Notes under the pieces: generated by a model | The model's database searches: none | What the model was told of the DNA's origin: nothing | The model's input: the letters and a program-made list of their open reading frames with translations, nothing else | Position numbers and translations under genes: made by a program | Assembly: GCA_036365455.1 (NCBI GenBank) | Contig: JAWQUS010000009.1 | Location: 3,564,001-3,628,000, forward strand | Source of the DNA: Macrosoma leucophasiata | Taxonomy: Eukaryota > Arthropoda > Insecta > Lepidoptera > Hedylidae | Length of the DNA stretch: 64,000 nt | Direction: 5' to 3' | Shown here: positions 24,501-29,697 of the stretch, one piece after another | How positions within the stretch are numbered: the stretch's first letter is position 1 | Layout of the letters: every line of letters begins with the position of its first letter

Positions 24501-27500
24501 GCGAGCTTTACTGACTTTACTTATTTTCATAATGAAATACGACGCTTATTGATTCTATCCTTTACAAAAAGTATTATGAAAATCAGATTACTCATTAAAA
24601 ATAATGAAGACGTCTTTATTTATTTCTGGATTCCTACCTACTGAATATGTAGGTAATGTGAATCCCATTATTATACATTACCTAACAACTTTTTATGTAG
24701 GTTTTGCACTCCAACATCTTTCGATGATAAGGAATGACCTATGTTGTTAAAATAAACGGGAATGTTATTCGCCGTTCAAGATTGTGCTACATAACAAAAT
24801 ATGATTTGAATAAATTTTAAAGACTAAGTACGGCAAATAGATGGCGCTGATTCATTTTGCATCATGGTATGATTATTATTAATCTGCAAGTTAAATAAGT
24901 ATGGGTACTTACTTTTGCATAGTACCACTACTATGCTAAGAAGTCATCTGTTGTATTATACAAGATAACAGAATTATTACTGCGATATCGTTATCTCTCC
25001 CTAGACCACGACACTTAGTGATGGTATTCTATCTTTTTAAAACTCGGGCAGCCCGAGTTAACAATATAAGCAATAAACTTGATAGACTAATGAATGAATA
25101 CTAGATACTAGTAGACACTATCTAATTACTGTAATTATACTAAAGGCTTCGGCAAACCAAACGCAGGACAGTAGCAGCGCGGGAGTCGGCACAGTCGGCA
25201 CACTGAACTAGACCTGAGTCGATCACTCCTTCGTCGGGATTCGGGTCGATCGCGACCCATTGACAAGGTGATCGAGTCTAAATGACTCGATCGTTTGGGT
25301 CATTTGGGTCGCGACTCGATTTCGCTCAAACGTATACTGTAGCTCATGATTCTCGTGATTCGAGACCCATCTGATAAGGATGCGAGACTCTAGATCGCGA
25401 TCCACACATTACGTCGCTGGCTATTTTTCATTTTAATACATTTCAATTAATTATCACTATAATTTCATTCTTAAACTTTATTGGTAAATAGCATAAATTT
25501 TACAATTAGATGACATGGTGCAGGGGAGCTTGATCGATAAAACAAAGTGAAGCGTACCTTATGCTTAATGTGATAGAGTTCACGAGAAACAAAGTACCCA
25601 ATGACCCAAAGGACCCAAATGATCGACTTTTTTTGTACGTCACGACCCGATCACTTGTGTTTGGATCGTGATTCAATCAAAGTGATTCTATCGCTCGCGA
25701 TCGACTCAGGTCTACACTGAACGCAGCAGCAGTTTTCAAGCGGTTACAACGCGTGACCGCGTTTAAACCGCGTTCAGTTTGACGTGTGCGGCCGGCATAA
25801 GGCTGCAAAATGTAAGACGACATGAAAAATTCATGGTGTTATTGGCTCTTAAGCAAAAAAAAAAGAATTTGGGTTTATGATATCAAAATCAAGAATATGG
25901 AGAATTTCATCGTCTCTGCAGAGAGCTGGAAAGTCATGATTTTTTTTTCACATATTTTCTAAATATGTGAAAAAAAAATCATGACATCTTTTTTTTTCAC
26001 ATATTTTGAAAATATGTGAAAAAATGCCCAAAAGTTCTTTTAAAGATTGCGAAAGACAGCTTGAAATCGGAAATCATACAAACATTTATTTTTACGCACT
26101 AATTCGATTATCTTTTCACTGATATTCATCACGCCCGCCGTTGAAAAAAATACAACAGTCTGTGCACTGCCTTCGGTGTGTCGTGACAAAAGACCGCCAT
26201 AATAATACAACAGCGTCGGCCCGCGCTCTGCACTGCCCTGCGCTGCGCCTGCCCCGCTCCCGCGCCGCCCGGTGTGTCGTCCGGCAGTTGCAGCGCGGCG
26301 CGGCGCGGTGCAGTGCAGAGCGCGGGCCCGCGTTCAAATTTAGTGTGACGCAGTTCAAAGAGTTAGAGAAGGAAGAACTACGACTTGCTGATACCAGACA
26401 AACCGACCCACCCATCACCCCAATATTCCCCGGCAGGCGGCAGTAGAGGCCGGCAGTGCCCGCCGCTCAGCCGCTAAATTGCAACTCACATTAGTTAACA
26501 TAATATGACATGCTCCTTCCAATATTGCGGACTGGCAAGTCTATAGCCTCTCTGGCACCCGAGTTGAGGCACTACGCAACGAAACCTACTCGGCCAATGC
26601 TACCGTTGTCATTTATACAGGCTCTCTACCCGTAACTGCTTTGCCCGCCCCAGGTGCGTTAAATGCCCCAGGGACCACGGCACTGCAGGCTGATAAATCT
26701 TATAAAAAGATATACACCTGTATCTAACTAATATTTTAAAATCCCCTCCGGCAGAGTGACGATGCTGAGAATTCGGACGAAGTTCCCAAACCGGACGAGT
26801 CCTACAACATTGATATCCCCGGATCGACCACCTTATGGGAAGCTCGACCGCGGCCGCCCAACAGTGCGCAAGTGAGTTTGGTTTAACATAATATGTAGGT
26901 ATTATGTACTAATGTCTATTGTATAAATATTCTCTACTAGTAGTAGGTACTCTATATTATACGAACATACAAACTGTGGCGAAGGTTGACAGTACTGCGT
27001 TATGATAGTTGTGTTCAGCTCAGTTCAAATGTGTGACGGCAGGCACAGTAGCAAGATTACGAGTAGGTAAATAATGCGCCCATAGGACTGGTCAGATGGT
27101 TATAAGAGAAAAGGAGACATTCTACTGATATATTATTATACAAAGATTTTAGAAGAATTAGACAATACACACGCTTTTATAGCAAAACTGCTGCAGCCAT
27201 TGTACTCGTAAGTGGGGAGAGTCTATTAAGGCGCGAAAATATACACCAAATAGGCGCGAGGCCAACACACCTGCTGATTACTGTTTGTTGTCGCGTTCGT
27301 TACTTGACCACTGTACTTATACTTTAACAGAGAGGAAAGCCTGCATACTTATGAACTTCAAGGAGTGCGTGCCACATTGCAGTTCTATAAATAGCTCTAG
27401 CAGTAAGTTTTACGGAAATAGACACGTAGGCACCGCCGTGTTATCTAATCGACGGTAGTATTCAACGCTATCATATTCCGGTGAGGTGATAACGTATGCC

Positions 27501-29697
27501 CCTGTTACTTTCCGCACAGTGGGTGAAAGTGAAATTTCGACCATTTCTTTCTGACTTGGTGTTATGTTGATGTTTGTAGGCTAAAAAACCTATTCACTTG
27601 TATGTTTTTATTTTTCGTTATAACACATGCGATTGAAAATTCTGAAAATACCACTTTTACTTTTACCACAAAGCTAAAGTCGAATTATTCTTTCCCTTTT
27701 TGAGTTCAACCGATTTAGGATCGGTAAATGCGACTGGATGGGTTATCCTGGTCGCAAGTCCGATTCCTGCCCGGAGTCGAATTTTCTTTCCATTCTTTCT
27801 TAATTTCTAAATTCACATGTTATACTTAAATGTAATCTCTATGCTTTCTTGTGACGTTCGTGACCAAAATAATACTGAAAGTACGTAAGTAAAGCTCGTG
27901 CGTCGCTATCGTGTTCCCCAGTACTACCAGTTCACGGAGTTCGCGATGTCGCTGAACGAGGTGGAGGCGGGCATGCGCGGCCAGCTGTGTCCCACCGACA
28001 GCCGGCTGCGGCCCGATGTGCGCCGCCTCGAGCAGGGCGACATCGACGCCGCCGCCGCAGAGAAGACGCGCCTCGAGGACAAGCAGCGCGCCGCCCGCAA
28101 GCTGCTCAAGAAGGGCCCCGCCTGGCAGCCCAGGTACACTCCCTACACACACACACACACACACACACACCTCGAGGACAAGCAGCGCGCCGCCCGCAAG
28201 CTGCTCAAGAAGGGCCCCGCCTGGCAGCCCAGGTACACTCCCTACACACACACACACACCTCGAGGACAAGCAGCGCGCCGCCCGCAAGCTGCTCAAGAA
28301 GGGCCCCGCCTGGCAGCCCAGGTACACTCCCTACACACACACACACACACACACTTCGAGGACAAGCAGCGCGCCGCCCGCAAGCTGCTCAAGAAGGGCC
28401 CCGCCTGGCAGCCCAGGTACACTCCCTACACACACACACACACACACCTCGAGGACAAGCAGCTCGCCGCCCGCAAGCTGCTCAAGAAGGGCCCCGCCTG
28501 GCAGCTCAGGTACACTCCCTACACACACACACACACACACACCTCGAGGACAAGCAGCGCGCCGCCCGCAAGCTGCTCAAGAAGGGCCCCGCCTGGCAGC
28601 CCAGGTACACTCCCTACACACACACACACACACACACACTTCGAGGACAAGCAGCGCGCCGCCCGCAAGCTGCTCAAGAAGGGCCCCGCCTGGTAGCCCA
28701 GGTACACTCCCTACACACACACACACACACACACACCTCGAGGACAAGCAGCGCGCCACCCGCAAGCTGCTCAAGAAGGGCCCCGCCTGGTAGCCCAGGT
28801 ACACTCCCTACACACACACACACACACACACACTTCGAGGACAAGCAGCGCGCCGCCCGCAAGCTGCTCAAGAAGGGCCCCGCCTGGTAGCCCGGGTACA
28901 CTCCCTACACACACACACACACACACACACACACCTCGAGGACAAGCAGCGCGCCGCCCGCAAACTGCTCAAGAAGGGCCCCGCCTGGTAGCCCAGGTAC
29001 ACTCCCTACACACACACACACACACTTCGAGGACAAGCAGCGCGCCGCCCGCAAGCTGCTCAAGAAGGGCCCCGCCTGGTAGCCCAGGTACACTCCCTAC
29101 ACACACACACACACACACACCTCGAGGACAAGCAGCGCGCCACCCGCAAGCTGCTCAAGAAGGGCCCCGCCTGGTAGCCCAGGTACACTCCCTACACACA
29201 CACACACACACACACCTCGAGGACAAGCAGCGCGCCGCCCGCAAGCTGCTTAAGAAGGGCCCCGCCTGGCAGCTTAGGTACACTTCCCCACTTATTGTTC
29301 ATAATTTCATGTCATTAAAAACAACATAAATACAAGCGAATTGCGACTCTCCTCCTTTTCGAAGTCGGTTAAAATTACCGTGATAACACAAGAAGCTGGA
29401 GGTGGCCCCAGCAACAAAGGGAAATGAAAAGACCCGTTCGTTTTAAAACTCGTTTTGTAAACGGGTACCTTGATTGGCATACTTGTGAGAAATAAATAAG
29501 TTAAATAATTTATATCATAGGTAATCAATGGTTAGCAATAATGCAATAAGTAAATAGTGGTACATTATATATTCTTGCCTTTTTACAGATGGTTCAGTCA
29601 AGGCACAAATCCGTATACGAAGCAAGAGGATTGGTTGTACAACGGCGGTTACTGGGACAGGAATTACCAACATTTGAAAGACGTCGACATATTTTAA
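6326..29697 (+). CDS. Oxysterol-binding protein-related protein (ORP1/ORP2-like), 5' partial, 8 exons
   Basis: Cytosolic lipid-transfer protein of the OSBP/ORP family, which moves sterols and phosphoinositides between membranes. Exons are 6326-6532, 7668-7783, 12197-12339, 12645-12845, 13320-13515, 26755-26871, 27922-28133 and 29589-29697. All joins have AG/GT borders and phases agree, giving 432 complete codons plus TAA at 29695-29697. The family signature EQVSHHPP is formed across the exon 2/3 join. [26 protein letters not shown] and LYGKWTE are further landmarks of the ligand-binding (ORD) domain, and the end [15 protein letters not shown] matches the usual ORP C-terminus. The sequence seen is essentially a whole ORD. 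Any PH or ankyrin region and the start codon lie 5' of the window. The ORP1/2 subfamily is an inference from overall resemblance. The fifth intron (13.2 kb) holds an antisense BEL/Pao element, and the seventh holds a splice-donor array. Confidence 0.93.
7055..7120 (+). repeat. tRNA-like (tRNA-derived SINE) segment
   Basis: A box-A-like stretch (GGTCTAGTGGTAGCAGGC) is followed about 30 bases later by a box-B-like stem-loop (GGGTGCGATTCCCG). There is no clean acceptor stem, so this is a tRNA-derived SINE head or tRNA relic rather than a working tRNA gene. Confidence 0.5.
7668..7783 (+). CDS. ORP exon B
   Basis: The acceptor is tttcttacag and the donor is GAGCAG|gtcaga. It encodes [19 protein letters not shown], then [19 protein letters not shown]. 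It ends in phase 0 with the EQ of the EQVSHHPP signature. Confidence 0.92.
8221..9436 (+). repeat. SINE-like family A copy, split by a LINE
   Basis: The left piece is 8221-8359 and the right piece 9361-9436. Both match a roughly 285 bp, poly-A-tailed dispersed repeat seen at least nine times in the window. Its consensus runs from actggtggtagagctcc through cactatcgtgttccgg and gctgcagtcatcactt to gtttgccacttcc plus A-tail. A reverse-oriented LINE fragment sits between the halves. Confidence 0.8.
8360..9357 (-). mobile_element. 5'-truncated CR1/Jockey-type LINE with RT C-terminal half
   Basis: On the - strand an open frame runs from about 9350 to a stop at 8425. It starts just before the catalytic YADDST box, continues through [18 protein letters not shown], and covers the RT thumb and C-terminal domain ([29 protein letters not shown]). 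A poly-T run at 8359-8376 is its poly-A tail. The N-terminal part of RT and the endonuclease are missing, as in ordinary 5' truncation. A short AT microsatellite marks the 5' junction. The clade is inferred from general resemblance. Confidence 0.85.
10172..10390 (+). mobile_element. LINE C-terminal fragment, family B
   Basis: It matches the [17 protein letters not shown] / [16 protein letters not shown] protein segment also found at 32.5, 40.6, 49.3 and 50.7 kb, with shifts and a stop. It ends in GACCTGGCGT followed by ATACATACATACTT. The short tandem tail suggests an RTE-like LINE 3' end. Confidence 0.75.
10790..10985 (-). repeat. tRNA-derived SINE (reverse orientation)
   Basis: Read on the - strand, GCTTAGCCCAACGGTGTGAG is followed by CACGGGTTCGATCTCCGC, a good box B. 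A body with ACACTCAGACCCGAAAC on the + strand lies beyond it. It lies between the arms of the foldback-like element. Confidence 0.55.
12197..12339 (+). CDS. ORP exon C (signature exon)
   Basis: The acceptor is aatttcag and the donor is CCGAG|gtaagt. The exon starts [13 protein letters not shown]; the two histidines bind the phosphoinositide headgroup in characterised family members. It continues [20 protein letters not shown] and ends in phase 2. Confidence 0.93.
12490..12575 (-). repeat. Decayed SINE-like family A fragment
   Basis: ACCATTTAGCGGCAAATATAC and the following CGCCAGCGAACACCGCCAC match the 5' third of family A in reverse orientation, with many substitutions. It lies in the 305 bp ORP intron before exon D. 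Confidence 0.55.
12645..12845 (+). CDS. ORP exon D
   Basis: The acceptor is gtactcag and the donor is CAGAG|gtaact. It encodes [20 protein letters not shown], then [12 protein letters not shown], and ends DGFITDQ with a split arginine codon completed in the next exon. It is much more GC-rich than the surrounding introns. Confidence 0.92.
13320..13515 (+). CDS. ORP exon E
   Basis: The acceptor is catttacag and the donor is CAAGAC|gtgagt. It encodes [18 protein letters not shown] followed by a low-conservation loop rich in A, G and P ([18 protein letters not shown]). It ends in phase 0. A SINE-like copy begins about 115 bp downstream. Confidence 0.9.
13632..13915 (-). repeat. SINE-like family A, near full-length copy
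   Basis: The copy runs from poly-T at 13632 to GAGCTCTACCACCAGT at 13915, so its A-tail is at the low-coordinate end. It lies in the ORP intron just after exon E. Confidence 0.8.
13916..15151. other. ORP intron, no gene seen
   Basis: Moderately AT-rich intron with no supported exon. A 14 bp hairpin (arms AAAGGTATAACACC/GGTGTTATACCTTT, 14946-14979) is the only structure noted. The last five bases, AAAAG (15147-15151), are the left target duplication of the BEL/Pao element. Confidence 0.6.
15152..16708 (-). repeat. 3' LTR of BEL/Pao element
   Basis: Read on the - strand it begins TGTAAAGGATAGAATC (the third to fifth bases, TAA, are the polyprotein stop) and ends TGTCCCCCACA. It matches the copy at 23010-24566 base for base wherever I compared. 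Open frames inside it are duplicated exactly in the other LTR. Confidence 0.95.
16704..22067 (-). CDS. BEL/Pao gag-pol polyprotein (about 1787 aa, uninterrupted)
   Basis: One frame encodes all functions needed for retrotransposition. The first ATG is at 22067 (a GTG codon precedes it). In order: a Gag region with a coiled-coil-like segment (about 65-100); cysteine-rich knuckles ([27 protein letters not shown], about 404-470); aspartic protease ([14 protein letters not shown], about 520); reverse transcriptase with the [10 protein letters not shown] active site (about 935); RNase H ([11 protein letters not shown] about 1123, FWTDSTTVL about 1197); integrase with an HHCC zinc region ([10 protein letters not shown] to CVRCRTR, about 1420-1460) and catalytic acidic residues in [15 protein letters not shown] and GGAWERLIK; and a C-terminal basic domain of the DUF5641 kind. 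There are no stops or frameshifts. The TAA at 16706-16704 lies inside the 3' LTR. Confidence 0.95.
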   Translation of the reverse strand: MMPRSPPTTRKRAALRVIPDYPESPSEAPQDVPLPGTSRTEQVVTEQETLGTRPPSVCSRRSTDSARARREQINTETDMLKARIRQLEIEAGLVDKQIAKDRVTPPEETDRDSVNGQIDANERVEHWLQDSHPPREFLRGENRLGDGRAPNNNKQDEPAKTNISKDEVLDRLVYALENMSRGRPPPRQAQELPLFDGDPREWLPFKAAMRDSTQNYRLTDIENLARLRACLRGPARQAVSALLYSASDPDRIMKTLEQCFGRPGTIIDQAVGEVMRLPNVGASANELNIFAVKVQNVVTVIESVDPVGRNTDPRLPRMLSEKLSPHLKNKWYDYAFDRADGPESELTRLANFLMKEADRAIQFSYEKSTVASARAVQPPASRPTFKKLDRARRPVYNTTEAAITCLCCGSGHRTDACGKVVAMSVQERWNWAREARICYQCLNGKHRRFQCKAKRCGKGDCTRSHHMLLHSEPRPEVKEVQIESVITASAHTPVDSTQVLLKVCPVTIGGGRGKGVQTYALLDEGSTITLIDEQLAKSIGAQGPVRALNIIGANSSQQESESRLVGISLAGQSGRPFKIKARTVRNLTLGRQTVSKELLQMSHFKALPPDAVCYEGVRPQILIGADNWHLIVSRKLVTGSRRQPAASLTQLGWVIHGSMPKSIVVNRASVLHVHTTQSPSDANLNDIVRSHFEIDSLGIGREPRVVPGEERAIEIVKRTIAKVNGRYEVGLPWVSDDATLPPSYNMAHSRLVGIERKMDRSQEFREAYTAQINSLIEKGYAEPLGETNTYNQREWYLPHFAVTNPNKPGKVRLVFDAAAKSNGKCLNDILLEGPDLLQSLNKVLYGFRVGRIALTADIREMFLRIKIREEDRVAQQFLWRGEDRVSPPRKYVMTSMIFGARSSPFLAHSVRDENAAVYKTSHPLAFDTITTSTYMDDWIVSFDSEETARRTVGEVRHVHAQAGFDLAGWSSNLDSVISEVPESDRAHAPKEIAGNAFIEDRALGILWQPKSDELGFNTSMPRVPTDVRNLTRVPTKREALSAVMSVFDPLGLLSPYTIVAKIILQELWRQDLGWDEPLPHEQAVAFADWQADLEYINRLKIPRCYDKREDIVDRQLHVFCDASEQAYAAVAYWRFVDSSGVVRVSLVAGKAKVAPIKTQSIPRLELQAALIGARLASDVIDKHPWSDVGVCFWTDSTTVLQWIRNDTVRYKPYVAHRLAEIVELTKTEQWRWVPTASNVADDATRIGHSRLGPSSRWCTGPSFLLRNEEPPSSAFGKELVAPLEEVLVTHTRCSPCLIAVERFSSYDRLVRALAYVLLFIDRCKKIPSSLDTKYTRRAELLIISQAQRASFPCEIDRLRVGKTVDRSSKIYKLDPVIGEDGLMRLNGRIDAANIPAQRKNPPILDGRSLLAKLYIKREHERNNHMGREALVNNIRHQFWITRLRPAVRTIVGRCVRCRTRIGRPCDPVKGDLPALRLESYTRPFAYCGVDCYGPMLVTVGRRREKRWGMLFTCLITRAIHIEIISSLSTDAAIMAIRRMGARRGAPHTMVSDNGTNFRGADVELCNAYKEWLPELEKFATTKGMSWRFIDPGAPNQGGAWERLIKSVKKSLLIVLNERAPKDDVLATFTAEVEHTVNSRPLTHVSVNASDPEALTPNHFLIGSAVGLPFVGNCAVADRRAWRATQALSDMFWRRWINEYLPTLAPRGDSHNGKENIKIGNLVIIADGLLPRNVWPRGLVEKVYTGPDGVVRSAEIRTRGGIFRRPVCRLIILPVDDEARRSTPGGEL
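16709..16720 (-). other. Polypurine tract of BEL/Pao element
   Basis: On the - strand, CCGGGGGGAGAGT abuts the LTR start TGTAAAGG. It is the expected plus-strand primer site. It is also coding, encoding the end of the polyprotein (PGGEL). Confidence 0.75.
22068..22986 (-). other. GC-rich leader of BEL/Pao element
   Basis: About 0.9 kb between the primer site and the gag start is far more GC-rich than the LTRs. It contains degenerate repeats: GCTGGCGTTC(G/A)AAACGCC occurs at about 22513 and 22671, and GTGCTCAAGG-like blocks recur at 22605-22645. Small open frames overlap on both strands but show no recognisable domain. It may hold packaging or translation signals. Confidence 0.6.
22987..23003 (-). 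other. Probable tRNA primer-binding site
   Basis: Just inside the 5' LTR, after six spacer bases (AAGTTC), the - strand reads TGGTCCATCGACGCC. This begins with the TGG that pairs with a tRNA 3' CCA end. I cannot assign the tRNA. Confidence 0.55.
23010..24566 (-). repeat. 5' LTR of BEL/Pao element
   Basis: It is the same length and sequence as the 3' LTR and is followed at 24567-24571 by the AAAAG target duplication. As the upstream LTR it should carry the element's promoter. I cannot pick out the start site. Confidence 0.95.
24572..25200. other. ORP intron, no gene seen
   Basis: AT-rich intron between the BEL/Pao target site and a hAT-type MITE. I see no exon or recognisable repeat in it. 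Confidence 0.6.
25209..25714. mobile_element. hAT-type MITE (506 bp) with 8 bp target duplication
   Basis: The ends are a perfect 16 bp inverted repeat (TAGACCTGAGTCGATC / GATCGACTCAGGTCTA). They are flanked by the perfect direct 8-mer CACTGAAC at 25201-25208 and 25715-25722. Subterminal regions are packed with GATCG, GGGTC and TTTGGGTC(A/C) motifs on both sides. No transposase is present. The 8 bp duplication fits hAT transposition. Confidence 0.85.
25933..26024. repeat. Twin palindromes sharing CACATATTTT core
   Basis: The first palindrome has 25 bp perfect arms (25933-25957 and 25961-25985) with a 3 bp centre. The second, five bases on, has 16 bp arms (25992-26007 and 26009-26024) around one G. 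Both share T-run plus CACATATTT. Confidence 0.85.
26130..26470. promoter_or_regulatory. GC/CpG-rich island with 19 bp inverted repeat upstream of exon F
   Basis: A sharp GC-rich block in AT-rich intron, rich in CpG. It has a perfect 19 bp inverted repeat (26218-26236 and 26310-26328, GGCCCGCGCTCTGCACTGC and its complement) around a 73 bp GC-rich spacer. It sits about 300 bp before exon F and could be an internal promoter for a short ORP form. That is inference only; no start site is identifiable. Confidence 0.35.
26755..26871 (+). CDS. ORP exon F
   Basis: The acceptor is cctccggcag and the donor is GCGCAA|gtgagt. It is 39 codons in phase 0: [18 protein letters not shown], then [19 protein letters not shown]. 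The [11 protein letters not shown] segment is conserved in ORPs. It is separated from exon E by 13.2 kb that includes the BEL/Pao insertion. Confidence 0.9.
27426..27530 (+). repeat. Decayed SINE-like family A fragment
   Basis: GTAGGCACCGCCGTGTTATC, then CTATCATATTCCGGTGAGGT, follow family A in order with about one base in five changed. It lies in the ORP intron between exons F and G. Confidence 0.6.
27690..27785 (+). repeat. Decayed tRNA-like repeat related to 58.9 kb copy
   Basis: GGTCGCAAGTCCGATTCC, then GGAGTCGAATTTTCTTTCC, corresponds to the reverse complement of the tRNA-like segment at 58918-58996 and its flank, but the stems are weakened. Confidence 0.45.
27922..28133 (+). CDS. ORP exon G
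   Basis: The acceptor is gtgttccccag and the donor is CCCAG|gtacac. It encodes [15 protein letters not shown], then [19 protein letters not shown], and ends with a charged helix ([19 protein letters not shown]) before AWQP. Its last 62 bases and its donor are the founder unit of the tandem array that follows. The first donor is preferred here because it joins exon H in frame at the family's usual spacing. Confidence 0.88.
28072..29285 (+). repeat. Tandem array: 13 copies of exon G 3' end + splice donor + (CA)n
   Basis: Units start at 28072, 28171, 28260, 28355, 28448, 28543, 28640, 28737, 28834, 28935, 29026, 29121 and 29216, with periods of 89-101 bp. Each unit is 62 exon-derived bases ([20 protein letters not shown]), the donor CAG|GTACACT, then CCCTA and a CA tract of varying length. 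Unit 1 is the real end of exon G. Units 7-12 carry TGGTAG, a stop where the others have TGGCAG. First bases alternate CTCGAG/TTCGAG, hinting at two unit subtypes. No unit has an acceptor before it. Most length variation is in the CA tract. Confidence 0.95.
29589..29697 (+). CDS. ORP terminal coding exon H
   Basis: The acceptor is cctttttacag. The exon completes the split arginine codon and encodes [18 protein letters not shown], then [17 protein letters not shown], with TAA at 29695-29697. The WLY.GGYW motif near the end is typical of ORP C-termini. Confidence 0.92.

Larger units (their letters stand above)
15152..24566 (-). mobile_element. Complete BEL/Pao LTR retrotransposon (9415 bp), antisense in ORP intron
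   Basis: Two 1557 bp LTRs (15152-16708 and 23010-24566) begin TG and end CA. They look identical at a constant offset of 7858 bp. The 5 bp target duplication AAAAG is perfect (15147-15151 and 24567-24571). Between the LTRs on the - strand are a tRNA-primer site, a GC-rich leader, one long gag-pol frame and a purine tract. There is no env-like frame. Identical LTRs, an open polyprotein and an intact duplication imply a very recent insertion. LTRs of 1.56 kb look long for this superfamily. Its transcription would oppose that of the ORP gene. Confidence 0.95.

Noticed and set aside
15152..24566. Endogenous retrovirus with an envelope gene
   Set aside because: No frame for an envelope follows the integrase. 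The polyprotein stop lies at the LTR edge, so this is an ordinary BEL/Pao retrotransposon.
27898..28890. Open frames of 226-330 codons through the CA/exon array as a histidine-rich repeat protein
   Set aside because: They come from repetition of one exon end and its CA tract in three frames. Only the first 212 bases are a supported exon.
28072..29285. CRISPR-like repeat/spacer array
   Set aside because: The 'spacers' are CA tracts of varying length and the repeat is coding exon plus splice donor in a eukaryotic gene.
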